Below are positions 1 through 8,088 of a DNA stretch of 64,000 nucleotides, piece by piece; position 1 is the first letter of the stretch; each line of letters starts with the position of its first letter. The DNA comes from Clostridia bacterium. Its GTDB lineage: Bacteria; Bacillota; Clostridia; Oscillospirales; Acutalibacteraceae. The stretch lies in assembly GCA_017465825.1 (NCBI GenBank), contig JAFTVI010000035.1, positions 248,001 through 312,000 of the forward strand, in the 5' to 3' direction. The notes below the pieces were generated by a model, which was not told where the DNA came from, searched no databases, and saw nothing but the letters and a program-made list of their open reading frames with translations. The position numbers and the translations under genes are program-made.

Positions 1-799
1 AAATGTAACCATCCGCGTGGATGAACAGTCAGTCAAGACAAACGAAAATGCAAAATTCAATATTTTCAAGGCATTCGGTAACTTTATGAAAAACCGTGCC
101 GCTATCGGTGCAACTCTTGCCGCTATGGCAATGTTCCTCGGTATGAACTCCGCTACAACTGCAAACACAATTATGTTCGCAACCTACTTCGGTCAGGCAT
201 CTATGTCAGGTATCGTGCAGATGGTTGGTTTCCTGCCTATGTTCATCTTTATGCCATTTATCAAAAAGATTGTTGCCAAGTACGGTAAGAAAGAGGCGGC
301 TTCCGGCGGTGCCGTAGTATCTGTAGTAGGCGGACTTCTGATGCTCGTATTCCCCCTTATTCCCAACAAGAACATTGCATTGCTTATGTATGTTGTTGCG
401 CTGTGCATATTCGGACTCGGTATGGGTATTTACACCTGCGTATCCTGGGCACTTATGGCAGACGCAATCGATTACAACGAATGGAAAACAGGTAACCGCG
501 AAGAAGGCACCGTATACTCACTTCATTCATTCTTCCGTAAGCTTGCACAGGGTGTCGGCCCTTCATTCGTACTGTTGCTAATGGGTTGGCTCGGTTATGT
601 ATCAGACCTCGGTACAGAAGGTCAGAGCCTTGAAACAGCTTACAATATGTGCTGGCTTGTTGCAGCTTTGTTCCTCTTTAGTGCTGTAGTTATGTTTATT
701 GCAATCAAGTTTGTATATAATATTGATAAGAAAACTCTTGAAACAATGAATGCAGACCTTGCAGCTCTTCACGGAGAAACGGTTGACGTTGCTGATTAA
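1..799 (+). CDS. GPH-family sugar:cation symporter, C-terminal part (cut by window edge)
   Basis: The frame is open from the first bases, so the N-terminal half lies outside the window; about 265 residues are visible. They form repeated hydrophobic segments joined by short basic loops, for example FIKKIVAKYGKK, and end in a soluble tail. The loop pattern and the EEGTVYSLHSFFRKL segment fit the glycoside-pentoside-hexuronide:cation symporter branch of the major facilitator superfamily, which imports oligosaccharides with H+ or Na+ across the cytoplasmic membrane. A GH2 glycosidase follows on the same strand after 97 bases, so transporter and enzyme probably act on the same galactoside or glucuronide. 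The substrate cannot be read from the sequence. A GTG at 17 is internal and not the real start. Confidence 0.85.
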   Translation, partial: NVTIRVDEQSVKTNENAKFNIFKAFGNFMKNRAAIGATLAAMAMFLGMNSATTANTIMFATYFGQASMSGIVQMVGFLPMFIFMPFIKKIVAKYGKKEAASGGAVVSVVGGLLMLVFPLIPNKNIALLMYVVALCIFGLGMGIYTCVSWALMADAIDYNEWKTGNREEGTVYSLHSFFRKLAQGVGPSFVLLLMGWLGYVSDLGTEGQSLETAYNMCWLVAALFLFSAVVMFIAIKFVYNIDKKTLETMNADLAALHGETVDVAD

Positions 800-830
800 T
801 TCAACAAAATTCAGATAACATTTACGCCGT

Positions 831-864
831 ATCACTCTGTCGGTTTTCCGGCAGGGTGATATTT
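831..864 (+). terminator. Intercistronic hairpin between symporter and GH2 gene
   Basis: Two arms, 831-843 and 848-860, pair over 13 positions with two G-U wobbles around a TTTT loop and are followed by ATTTT. It could terminate part of the transcription or set the relative mRNA levels of transporter and enzyme. The U tract is short, so read-through is likely. Confidence 0.55.
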
Positions 865-896
865 TAAAAAGACAAATTCTAAGGAGGCTTTTTATT

Positions 897-3149
897 ATGA
901 GAACAGTTTTGAATCTCAACAGAAAATGGGCATTCAGCAAGCAGGCTGATGCCATCCCCACCGCCATTGATAACAAATGGAACTTTGTCAATCTTCCTCA
1001 TTCCTGGAATGCCATTGACGGTCAGGACGGTGACAATGATTATTACCGCGGCACAGCATACTATGCAAAGAGCCTGAATAAGACAGATCTGCCCGAGGCA
1101 AAGCAGTATTATCTCGAACTTCAGGGCGCTAATTCTTCAGCAGACGTCTATCTTAACGGCAAGCATCTTGCTCACCACGACGGCGGTTATTCCACCTGGC
1201 GTGTAAACCTTACGGACGCTCTTGAAGCTATGAATCTGCTTGTTGTGGTTGTTGATAACAGCGCAAACGAAACAGTTTATCCTCAGATGGCAGACTTCAC
1301 GTTCTACGGCGGTCTGTACCGTAACGTAAACCTTATATGTGTTGACGAATCTCACTTTGACCTTGATTATTACGGCTGCACGGGAATTATGGTAACACCC
1401 GTAATCAACGGTAAAGATGCTTTGGTTAAGGTTGATGCATTTGTTACCAACGGCAAGCCGGAGCAGACTGTACGTTACACCGTGTATGATGCAGATGAAA
1501 ATGTTATTGCACAGGTCGAAACAGCAGAAACAAATGCTGAACTGACAATTCCCGATGTGCATCTGTGGCACGGACGCCGCGACCCCTATCTGTACTGCTG
1601 TGAAGCAGAATTGACAGAAAACGGACAGGTTATCGACAGTGTGTGCACACGCTTCGGTTGCCGTACTTTTAAAATTGACCCCAATAACGGTTTTATTCTC
1701 AACGGTGAAGAGTATCCTCTTCGCGGTGTATCCCGTCATCAGGACAGATGGGGCGTAGGTAATGCACTTTTACCAGAGCATCACGAAGAAGATATTGACC
1801 TTATCTGTGAGGTGGGTGCAACAACTATCCGTCTTGCTCACTATCAGCACGATCAGTATTTTTATGACCTCTGCGATGAGAAAGGTCTTGTTATCTGGGC
1901 GGAGATTCCCTATATTTCAAAGCATATGCCCACAGGTCGTGAAAATACAATTTCACAGATGAAGGAGCTTATTGTTCAGAATTACAACCACCCTTCCATA
2001 GTGGTATGGGGCTTGTCAAATGAGATCGGAATCGGCGGTGCAGACGATGATCTGCTTGAAAATCACCGAATCCTCAACGATATGTGTCACGAAATGGATC
2101 CCACACGTCTTACCACTGTTGCGGCTGTTTCAATGTGCAAAATGGATGACCCCTATCTGCAGATTCCCGATGTTGTGTCATATAACCACTACTTCGGCTG
2201 GTACGGCGGCGAAACAGATATGAACGGCCCCTGGTTCGATAAATTCCACGAAATGCATCCCGATATTCCAATCGGTTGCTCCGAATACGGCTGTGAGGCG
2301 TTGAATTGGCACACCTCAAACCCCGTACAGGGCGATTATACGGAGGAGTATCAGGCGTATTATCACGAGGAGCTGATCAAGCAGTTCTTCTCCCGAAAGT
2401 ATATGTGGGCAACCCACGTGTGGAATATGTTCGACTTCGGTGCAGATGCCCGTAATGAGGGCGGTGAGAACGGTCAGAATCACAAAGGTCTTGTAACCTT
2501 TGACCGCAAGTATAAGAAGGATTCGTTCTATGCTTATAAAGCCTGGCTGTCCGATGAGCCTTTTGTGCATATCTGCGGTAAGCGTTATGTCGACCGCGTG
2601 GAGGATGTTACTAAAGTAACAGTATATTCCAATCAGCCGACGGTTGAGCTGTTCGCAAACGGCAAATCCTTAGGCGCAGTAACAGCGCCCGACCACTTCT
2701 TCTATTTTGATGTTCCCAACGCAGGCGAAACTGAATTGAAGGCTGTTGCAGGTGATTGCACGGACAACAGCATCATCCGCAAGGTTGATACCTTCAACGA
2801 AAGCTACCGTCTTAAAGAGAAGGGTGCAATCCTTAACTGGTTTGATATTGACGCACCCGAAGGATATCTCTCACTCAACGATAAAATGAGCGACGTTATC
2901 TCAACGGAACAGGGCAGAATGCTGTTTATGAGCCTTATGAGCAAAATGATGGGCGGCAAGGACGGCGATGAAGGCAAAATTCAAGCCGCAGGCTTCGAGG
3001 TCGGCCCCGAAATGATGAGTATGATGGGCGGATTCACAGTGCTTCGTCTGTTCACCCTTATGGGCGGTATGATGGATGTAAAATTCACAAAAGAACAACT
3101 GCTTGAGCTGAATGCAACACTCAACAAAATCAAACACCCGAAGAAATAA
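897..3149 (+). CDS. Glycoside hydrolase family 2 enzyme (beta-galactosidase type)
   Basis: A 750-residue retaining glycosidase without signal peptide, hence cytoplasmic, hydrolysing sugars imported by the upstream symporter. The order is GH2 sugar-binding jelly roll (about 1-170), Ig-like domain (about 180-275), then a TIM barrel. The acid/base glutamate is E376 in WGLSNEIG and the nucleophile is E463 in GCSEYG. The start at 897 has a strong AAGGAGG at 881-887. After the barrel come a short Ig-like segment and a roughly 100-residue Met/Gly-rich C-terminal extension (about 650-750, with MSKMMGGKDG and MMSMMGG), which is not part of the classic LacZ layout. Family membership is secure; beta-galactosidase versus beta-glucuronidase or another specificity is not resolved. 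Confidence 0.9.
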   Translation: MRTVLNLNRKWAFSKQADAIPTAIDNKWNFVNLPHSWNAIDGQDGDNDYYRGTAYYAKSLNKTDLPEAKQYYLELQGANSSADVYLNGKHLAHHDGGYSTWRVNLTDALEAMNLLVVVVDNSANETVYPQMADFTFYGGLYRNVNLICVDESHFDLDYYGCTGIMVTPVINGKDALVKVDAFVTNGKPEQTVRYTVYDADENVIAQVETAETNAELTIPDVHLWHGRRDPYLYCCEAELTENGQVIDSVCTRFGCRTFKIDPNNGFILNGEEYPLRGVSRHQDRWGVGNALLPEHHEEDIDLICEVGATTIRLAHYQHDQYFYDLCDEKGLVIWAEIPYISKHMPTGRENTISQMKELIVQNYNHPSIVVWGLSNEIGIGGADDDLLENHRILNDMCHEMDPTRLTTVAAVSMCKMDDPYLQIPDVVSYNHYFGWYGGETDMNGPWFDKFHEMHPDIPIGCSEYGCEALNWHTSNPVQGDYTEEYQAYYHEELIKQFFSRKYMWATHVWNMFDFGADARNEGGENGQNHKGLVTFDRKYKKDSFYAYKAWLSDEPFVHICGKRYVDRVEDVTKVTVYSNQPTVELFANGKSLGAVTAPDHFFYFDVPNAGETELKAVAGDCTDNSIIRKVDTFNESYRLKEKGAILNWFDIDAPEGYLSLNDKMSDVISTEQGRMLFMSLMSKMMGGKDGDEGKIQAAGFEVGPEMMSMMGGFTVLRLFTLMGGMMDVKFTKEQLLELNATLNKIKHPKK

Positions 3150-3169
3150 GGGACGAATAATATATAAAA

Positions 3170-3210
3170 GGGGCTGTAAAAAAACTTTTGTTTTTTTACA
3201 GCCCCTTTTT
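3170..3210. terminator. Bidirectional intrinsic terminator
   Basis: A perfect 15-bp stem (3170-3184 with 3191-3205) with a CTTTTG loop has A tracts before it and T tracts after it, so it can work on both strands. It separates the converging GH2 gene and the membrane-protein gene at 3209, whose stop codon overlaps the T tract. Confidence 0.9.
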
Positions 3211-3940
3211 ATTGTTCTATTGTATACTCAACAGAGTTAATAATCAAGGAGTTTTCATTCTTCCAGTATATTTCCATATCCTCAAATTCTCCCCACTCGC
3301 CGCGATATATCAATTGAGGTTTTTTCTGAATTTTAAAAATGCCTGCGTCGATAATACGGCTTTCGTATACATCAACAAGTGTGTTTCCGCCAAGTGCTCC
3401 CTGATTACTGTCGATTACTTTTGCATAATATGTATCGTTTGGTGACTCCACAGACTGAATAACCGTATTTTGTCCTATGTTTGCCATTAAACCGAAAAAA
3501 ACAGTGGGTAATACCGATAATGCAGACAGCACGAAACATATTATTTTTAATGTCAAAGGCTTGCCGTGTTTTGCGGTCAAGCAGCAACTGCAGACGGTGC
3601 AGATAGCCATACATATTGCAATCCATATTGTTACGTTATCACATTTGAAAATATAGAAAAAAGTATTTTCTAACGATAACGGAGTTAACAATGCAAACAG
3701 AACCTTACTTGTTTCGCTTTCTATTGTTTTTTTTGAAATGATGTGTAAAACAGTTGTGCAGACTGAAAGTATAGCTGTAATAATCGCAAAAACAGAATAA
3801 TCTGTTAATTCAAATGTGTAACCGAAACAGGAGGATAGTATAACGCAAAGCGGTAATAAAATAATAATAACAAACATAGCATAGCTCAAAGCTATTACCA
3901 GTCTTGTCCTTAATCTTTTAAAAAAGATCAGATGTTTCAT
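3209..3940 (-). CDS. Membrane protein of unknown function, last gene of the ECF sigma operon
   Basis: A 243-residue protein with about five hydrophobic segments in the first 145 residues, followed by a soluble C-terminal domain of about 90 residues containing SPNDTYYAKVI and ending IYWKNENSLIINSV. The shape resembles DUF5412-type membrane proteins, but that is only a weak impression. It overlaps the end of the upstream lipoprotein gene by 23 bases, so translation is probably coupled. As the fourth gene of a sigma / anti-sigma operon it is probably part of the envelope function that the sigma factor controls. No enzymatic motif was seen. Confidence 0.7.
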   Translation of the reverse strand: MKHLIFFKRLRTRLVIALSYAMFVIIILLPLCVILSSCFGYTFELTDYSVFAIITAILSVCTTVLHIISKKTIESETSKVLFALLTPLSLENTFFYIFKCDNVTIWIAICMAICTVCSCCLTAKHGKPLTLKIICFVLSALSVLPTVFFGLMANIGQNTVIQSVESPNDTYYAKVIDSNQGALGGNTLVDVYESRIIDAGIFKIQKKPQLIYRGEWGEFEDMEIYWKNENSLIINSVEYTIEQ

Positions 3941-5261
3941 TTGTAATTATTCCATTTTCCAATATGTATTGTTTTATTTTCAGAGGGTCATATACTCCAT
4001 TTTCACAATATGTAATAAGCAGACTTCCATCCGAGAATGATTGAATGCCAACAAAATACGGATTTTCTAGGGGAAATGAAAATTTTGTTGCGCATATCTG
4101 CTCATTTGCTATGTCGATTATATATAACGGGCAATCTTTCTGTTCAATTTCTCCGCTATATACATTAACATTACTCTCAATGAAAAAAATGTATTTGCTT
4201 GAAACTGCATATTGGACTTGACGGTCTGCACCTTTCATAACAAGTTCAATTCCATTTTGTGTTTTTTTGCAAATGTAGGTTGCGAGGCTTTCGTATGTAC
4301 GAAAAGCAATATAATCGCCCATTAAATGAAGTTCAAGCATTTGTTCTGAACCAATGATATTTTCAAATCCGGTTAGAACTTCCTCGTTTAATAGAGTTCC
4401 GTTTTTATCATAATGATATAAAAAGAATTGGTACTTACCGGAAATCAGACGACGCCCCAATCCGAATAATTCTCCGTCTTTCACAGCAAAGCGTTCTATA
4501 AGTATCCCTTCGCTGTCTGTCCAATTTGCATCATTTTCATATTTTTCATAAATTATGTCTCTTTTTTCTCCATTTATATTATAAATCCAAGCAGCAGATA
4601 TAACTGCGTAATCTGTTTTGTCTGAAGGTTCTTGTGTAATGCTGTATGATAAAAATTCCGTATCATTTATTTTGCACATATAAATCAATGGTGTTGCATA
4701 TTCCAATTCGTCAATTATTTCAACATTACCGTTTTTACCATCAATTCTTGTTAATTTTACATCATAAGCATTTTCTAAAGATTCTGATGTATAACTTTTC
4801 CATTCATAAAGATATCTGTCTTGCAAAACAACTGTGGAACCTGAACCAACTTCCCAATTATCAAGATTATCTGAACGCAACAGCTCTGTTTCTTCTCCCG
4901 AATGAGGATTAATTAATATGAATTTGTCATTGATACCGCTGTCTGAATATATTGATTTATATCCATAATACATACTGTCTATTGTTTCTGTAATTGTGAA
5001 ATTATCTAATTTAATATTTTGAAATTTTTCTGCTAAATTATAAGATGAAATAATTGCTTTAGGTAATACAACATTTTTATTCTGATAATCAGCCGGTAGA
5101 GTGTTTTCAGATTCTGTTTTTTCATTTTGGTAAGTATTTTGCAAAGTGCTTTCGAATTCTGTTGATTCTGTTTCGGCTGAATCGGAATTTAAGCTATCTT
5201 TTGAGCAACCAAATAAAAAAATCATTGTAAATATTAAAACAAAACAAATAAATTTTTTCAT
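3918..5261 (-). CDS. Predicted lipoprotein in the ECF sigma operon
   Basis: A 447-residue protein with a type II signal peptide: Lys-rich start, hydrophobic stretch, then LFGC with the lipidated cysteine at about residue 19. A low-complexity Ser/Thr/Glu linker (about 20-60) leads to a domain rich in aromatic residues and beta-strand-like repeats, possibly a propeller. Phrases such as ILINPHSGEETELL and PLYIIDIANEQI resemble the repeats of TolB/DUF5050-like extracellular proteins, but no family can be assigned. It starts 12 bases after the anti-sigma stop and is likely a membrane-anchored target or sensor of the sigma regulon. Confidence 0.75.
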   Translation of the reverse strand: MKKFICFVLIFTMIFLFGCSKDSLNSDSAETESTEFESTLQNTYQNEKTESENTLPADYQNKNVVLPKAIISSYNLAEKFQNIKLDNFTITETIDSMYYGYKSIYSDSGINDKFILINPHSGEETELLRSDNLDNWEVGSGSTVVLQDRYLYEWKSYTSESLENAYDVKLTRIDGKNGNVEIIDELEYATPLIYMCKINDTEFLSYSITQEPSDKTDYAVISAAWIYNINGEKRDIIYEKYENDANWTDSEGILIERFAVKDGELFGLGRRLISGKYQFFLYHYDKNGTLLNEEVLTGFENIIGSEQMLELHLMGDYIAFRTYESLATYICKKTQNGIELVMKGADRQVQYAVSSKYIFFIESNVNVYSGEIEQKDCPLYIIDIANEQICATKFSFPLENPYFVGIQSFSDGSLLITYCENGVYDPLKIKQYILENGIITNETSDLF

Positions 5262-5273
5262 ATGTTTCCCTCC

Positions 5274-5900
5274 TTACTCTTTACCGAGCATTTTTGCGTA
5301 TTTGTTTGACAGGATTTTAGAAAGTGTACAAAAGATTATCGTCAATAGTAAGCCAATCCAAAAAAAACGTACAGACAAAACGATTATTTCAAGAGAATCT
5401 GTGAAGTTGATTTTGGTAAAATCAAAAACATCCCACTCATAATGAAATCCTGCCCAGATATAAGATAAAAGCGTGATGACTAATGTGGTAAAAAAAGAAC
5501 AATCAGAAAAATTTTTTTTGCTTTTATAAATTCTTATAAAATACCAGTTTGCAAGGGATAACAGAAATCCGGTCGCAGGAATAACAAGAGAAACAGCCCA
5601 GTAACCATTTGTAAATCCTGTGGGAGAAGCGGCTTCCAAAGCAACGCCTGCAGTAATGATTGCAAAAGATATGAAAAGTAACACGGATTGAAGAACAGAT
5701 GCTCTCCAATCATTTATTCTGTTCAGCTTTGTGGGTGCAGAAACCGTATGAACTATGTCCGATGGTGTTCTCATATTTTCATACATACCTTTGCATTTGG
5801 GGCAGTAATCAATATGTTTCTTTACAATTTCTGCACTTTCTTCTGAACAGCAATTGTCAATATACAGCGGAATCAAATCTTTAATAATATTGCACTCCAT
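5274..5900 (-). CDS. ZAS-type anti-sigma factor with four membrane segments
   Basis: The start is placed at the ATG at 5898-5900 because it has a GAGG site in front and gives the usual zinc-finger anti-sigma N-terminus; a longer frame would run into the sigma gene. The 208-residue product has HIDYCPKC (the HxxxCxxC zinc motif) at about residues 28-35, then four hydrophobic segments between about 70 and 205. Such proteins hold the cognate ECF sigma factor at the membrane until a signal releases it. The gene begins 5 bases after the sigma stop codon, the standard sigma/anti-sigma arrangement. There is almost no extracytoplasmic domain, so the signal may be membrane stress or come through the lipoprotein encoded next. 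Confidence 0.85.
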   Translation of the reverse strand: MECNIIKDLIPLYIDNCCSEESAEIVKKHIDYCPKCKGMYENMRTPSDIVHTVSAPTKLNRINDWRASVLQSVLLFISFAIITAGVALEAASPTGFTNGYWAVSLVIPATGFLLSLANWYFIRIYKSKKNFSDCSFFTTLVITLLSYIWAGFHYEWDVFDFTKINFTDSLEIIVLSVRFFWIGLLLTIIFCTLSKILSNKYAKMLGKE

Positions 5901-5905
5901 TTTAA

Positions 5906-6382
5906 TTACCTCATTCTTTCTGAAAGTTTTTGTTTGGCACGGTAAAATGTAACTCTTGCCCAACTTTCGCTTTTGCCAAACAGTTTGCTTATATCCTTTA
6001 ATGAAAATTCGCCAAAAACCGATAACATAAATACCTCTTTGTATGGCTCTTCTAATTCGTGCAGACAAGCAAGAGCATTTTGAGTGAGTTCTTTTCGGAT
6101 AAATATATCTTCTGTATTTTCCGAATATTTGTTAATTTCAGCATCTTCAAGAGAATCAATTTTCTTATACTCATTGTACCAAGCATAATATGCATTTTTA
6201 GCTATCTGGCAAAGCCAGACAGATGCCTTTTCTTTATTACGCAGACCCGCATAGTTCATATATGCACGAAAAAAGGTTTCCTGCGTTAATTCTTCTGCAA
6301 GTGATGCGTTTCTAGTAAGTTTTATCAAATATCTGAAAACTAAATCCCTGTTATCATTGAAAAGCTTTTCAAAATCAGTCAC
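5906..6382 (-). CDS. ECF (sigma-70 family) RNA polymerase sigma factor
   Basis: A 158-residue protein with region 2 (about 5-70, with LTQETFFRAY for core and -10 binding) and region 4 (about 100-155, with FSLKDISKLFGKSESWARVTFYRAK as the -35-reading helix-turn-helix) and no region 1 or 3, which defines the ECF group. The start is GTG at 6380-6382 behind AAAGGA; an ATG one base earlier is out of frame. It heads a four-gene minus-strand operon with anti-sigma, lipoprotein and membrane protein. Upstream, a tandem repeat reading TGTAACGTT on the coding strand is a likely ECF-type promoter element, so autoregulation is probable. Confidence 0.9.
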   Translation of the reverse strand: MTDFEKLFNDNRDLVFRYLIKLTRNASLAEELTQETFFRAYMNYAGLRNKEKASVWLCQIAKNAYYAWYNEYKKIDSLEDAEINKYSENTEDIFIRKELTQNALACLHELEEPYKEVFMLSVFGEFSLKDISKLFGKSESWARVTFYRAKQKLSERMR

Positions 6383-6424
6383 ATTTTCACCGTCCTTTCA
6401 ACTATAAGATAAGAAAAATATCAG

Positions 6425-6445
6425 AACGTTACATAAACGTTACAT
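6425..6445 (-). promoter_or_regulatory. Tandem direct repeat upstream of the sigma operon (candidate ECF promoter)
   Basis: AACGTTACAT occurs twice, at 6425-6434 and 6436-6445, one helical turn apart. On the coding strand it reads ATGTAACGTT twice. The AAC core is typical of -35 elements used by ECF sigma factors, so this is a plausible autoregulated promoter or activator site. No clear -10 was assigned. Confidence 0.5.
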
Positions 6446-6481
6446 AAATTATAATAACAAAAATATAAATTTGTTTCAATA

Positions 6482-6519
6482 TAAAAACAGCGGCAAGGAT
6501 TTTACTCCCTGCCGCTGTT
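6482..6519 (-). terminator. Terminator of the MATE gene
   Basis: AACAGCGGCA and its partner (6486-6499 with 6506-6519) form a GC-rich stem, followed on the minus strand by a T run. It begins directly after the MATE stop codon. Confidence 0.85.
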
Positions 6520-6520
6520 G

Positions 6521-7936
6521 CTAAATTTCGGCTGTATCAGTTTTTTTACTGCTCAACTGCTTGTATGTTTTTGCAATTATTATTGCTGAAATTACTGCTG
6601 TTAAAATATCCGACAGGGGCATAGAATAAAGTACACCGTCAAGCCCGAAAACCAGGGGCAGTAAAAGTGCAAATCCTACACCGAATACAATTTCACGAAC
6701 CATAGAGAGCATTGTTGATGCAACAGCTTTGCCCATTGCCTGCAGGAATATGAACGCCGCCTTGTTTACACACGCAAGAATCATCATACACAGATAGATA
6801 CGGAAAGCCTTTACGGCAAAATCGGTGTAATACACACTTTCATTTGCGGCACCGAAAATCTGAATTAAAGCATTCGGGAAAAACTCAACTATAATCAGCG
6901 CAACCGCACCCACACAGGCTTCGGCTATCAGCAGTTTTGTAAAGAGCTTTTTTACACGGTCTTTAAGTCCTGCTCCCATATTGAATCCGACAATCGGAAT
7001 ACATCCTGCTGCCATACCTACGACAACGGATATAACGATCTGGAAGAACTTCATTACGATGCCCACAACAGCCATAGGAATCTGTGCATACTGCTCCTGA
7101 CCGAAAATATCGTCCAATGCACCGTATTTGCGAATCATATTGTTAATAGCAGCCATTGCGGCAACAAGGGAAATCTGCGAGAGAAAACTGCATATGCCGA
7201 GCACAAGTGTTTTTCCGACTATCTTTGATTTCAGAATAAAATCTTCCTTGCTGAGTTTTACTGTTTTTGTATGGCAAAGATACCAGACAGCAAGTACCGC
7301 GGTTACGATCTGACCGATAACGGTTGCAACGGCGGCACCCATCATTCCCCATTTAAAAATAAATATAAATACAGGGTCAAGAATGATGTTTATGATTGCT
7401 CCTGCAACTGTGGAGATCATCGCAAATTTCGGACTGCCGTCAGCACGGATAACGGGATTCATTGCCTGCCCGAACATATAGAACGGAATACCGACAGTGA
7501 TCCAGAAGAAATATTCCTGTGAACACCGGAAGGTTTCCCCGTTTACAGTGCCGCCGAACATAGCGATGATCTGATCGCTGAATACAAGATAGATAACGGT
7601 CAGAATCAGACTTGCGACAACAGTCAGCAGTACAGAGTTTCCCATACTGTGCTTTGCATCGTCGGGCTTGTTTTTGCCCATACTAAGGCTGACAAAAGCA
7701 CAGCAACCGTCACCTATCATAACAGCTATTGCAAGAGCAATTACCGTCAGCGGAAACACAACTGTGTTTGCGGCATTACCGTAGGAACCAAGGTAGTCGG
7801 CATTAGCTATGAATATCTGGTCAACGATATTGTAAAGCGCACCTACCAGAAGTGAGATGATGCAGGGCACGGCATATTTGCCCATAAGTCTGCCGACCTT
7901 TTCGGTGGCAAGAAATGATTGATTTTGATTTTCCAT
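6521..7936 (-). CDS. MATE family multidrug/cation efflux transporter
   Basis: A 471-residue integral membrane protein with 12 hydrophobic segments in two similar halves. GRLMGKYAVPCIISLLVGAL near residue 15 and IRADGSPKFAM near 165 are typical of MATE antiporters, closest in type to the DinF/MepA group, which export drugs or small cations using H+ or Na+. The start at 7936 has AGGAGG 11 bases upstream. A sigma-A promoter (8019-8047) and a hairpin-plus-U-tract in the leader (7961-7999) indicate control by transcription attenuation. The gene stands alone, with its own terminator. Confidence 0.92.
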   Translation of the reverse strand: MENQNQSFLATEKVGRLMGKYAVPCIISLLVGALYNIVDQIFIANADYLGSYGNAANTVVFPLTVIALAIAVMIGDGCCAFVSLSMGKNKPDDAKHSMGNSVLLTVVASLILTVIYLVFSDQIIAMFGGTVNGETFRCSQEYFFWITVGIPFYMFGQAMNPVIRADGSPKFAMISTVAGAIINIILDPVFIFIFKWGMMGAAVATVIGQIVTAVLAVWYLCHTKTVKLSKEDFILKSKIVGKTLVLGICSFLSQISLVAAMAAINNMIRKYGALDDIFGQEQYAQIPMAVVGIVMKFFQIVISVVVGMAAGCIPIVGFNMGAGLKDRVKKLFTKLLIAEACVGAVALIIVEFFPNALIQIFGAANESVYYTDFAVKAFRIYLCMMILACVNKAAFIFLQAMGKAVASTMLSMVREIVFGVGFALLLPLVFGLDGVLYSMPLSDILTAVISAIIIAKTYKQLSSKKTDTAEI

Positions 7937-7960
7937 TTTTTTTCATACCTCCTGAAAAGC

Positions 7961-7999
7961 AAAAAAATAATGCGTAAGCCCTAACCGGACTTACGCATT
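7961..7999 (-). promoter_or_regulatory. Attenuator-like leader hairpin of the MATE gene
   Basis: Perfect 10-bp arms (AATGCGTAAG at 7969-7978 and its complement at 7990-7999) enclose an 11-base loop that reads TCCGGTTAGGG on the RNA strand, followed by seven U residues. It therefore looks like an intrinsic terminator placed inside the 5' leader, before the ribosome site. Just upstream the RNA can form a weak hairpin with an ACGAG loop. Layout and target gene recall the guanidine-IV (mepA) riboswitch, but the predicted start site leaves little room for the first stem, so that name is tentative. Confidence 0.55.
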
Positions 8000-8018
8000 T
8001 CTGCTACTCGTTAACAGA

Positions 8019-8047
8019 ATTATAGCATAATTTTTATATTTTTTCAA
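8019..8047 (-). promoter_or_regulatory. Sigma-A promoter of the MATE gene
   Basis: On the minus strand TTGAAA (8042-8047) and TATAAT (8019-8024) are separated by exactly 17 bases. The predicted RNA start is near 8012, about 12 bases before the leader hairpin. Confidence 0.85.
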
Positions 8048-8088
8048 GAAAAAACTTCAGACTTTTTTATCTCGTTTTGTTGTTAATG

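Noticed and set aside
602..991. Minus-strand frame of 129 codons over the symporter/GH2 junction
   Set aside because: It overlaps two clear genes and a terminator-like hairpin and has no ribosome site.
8019..8047. Firm naming of the MATE leader as guanidine-IV riboswitch
   Set aside because: The first stem is weak and overlaps the predicted transcription start; without a covariance-model search the name is kept only as a possibility.
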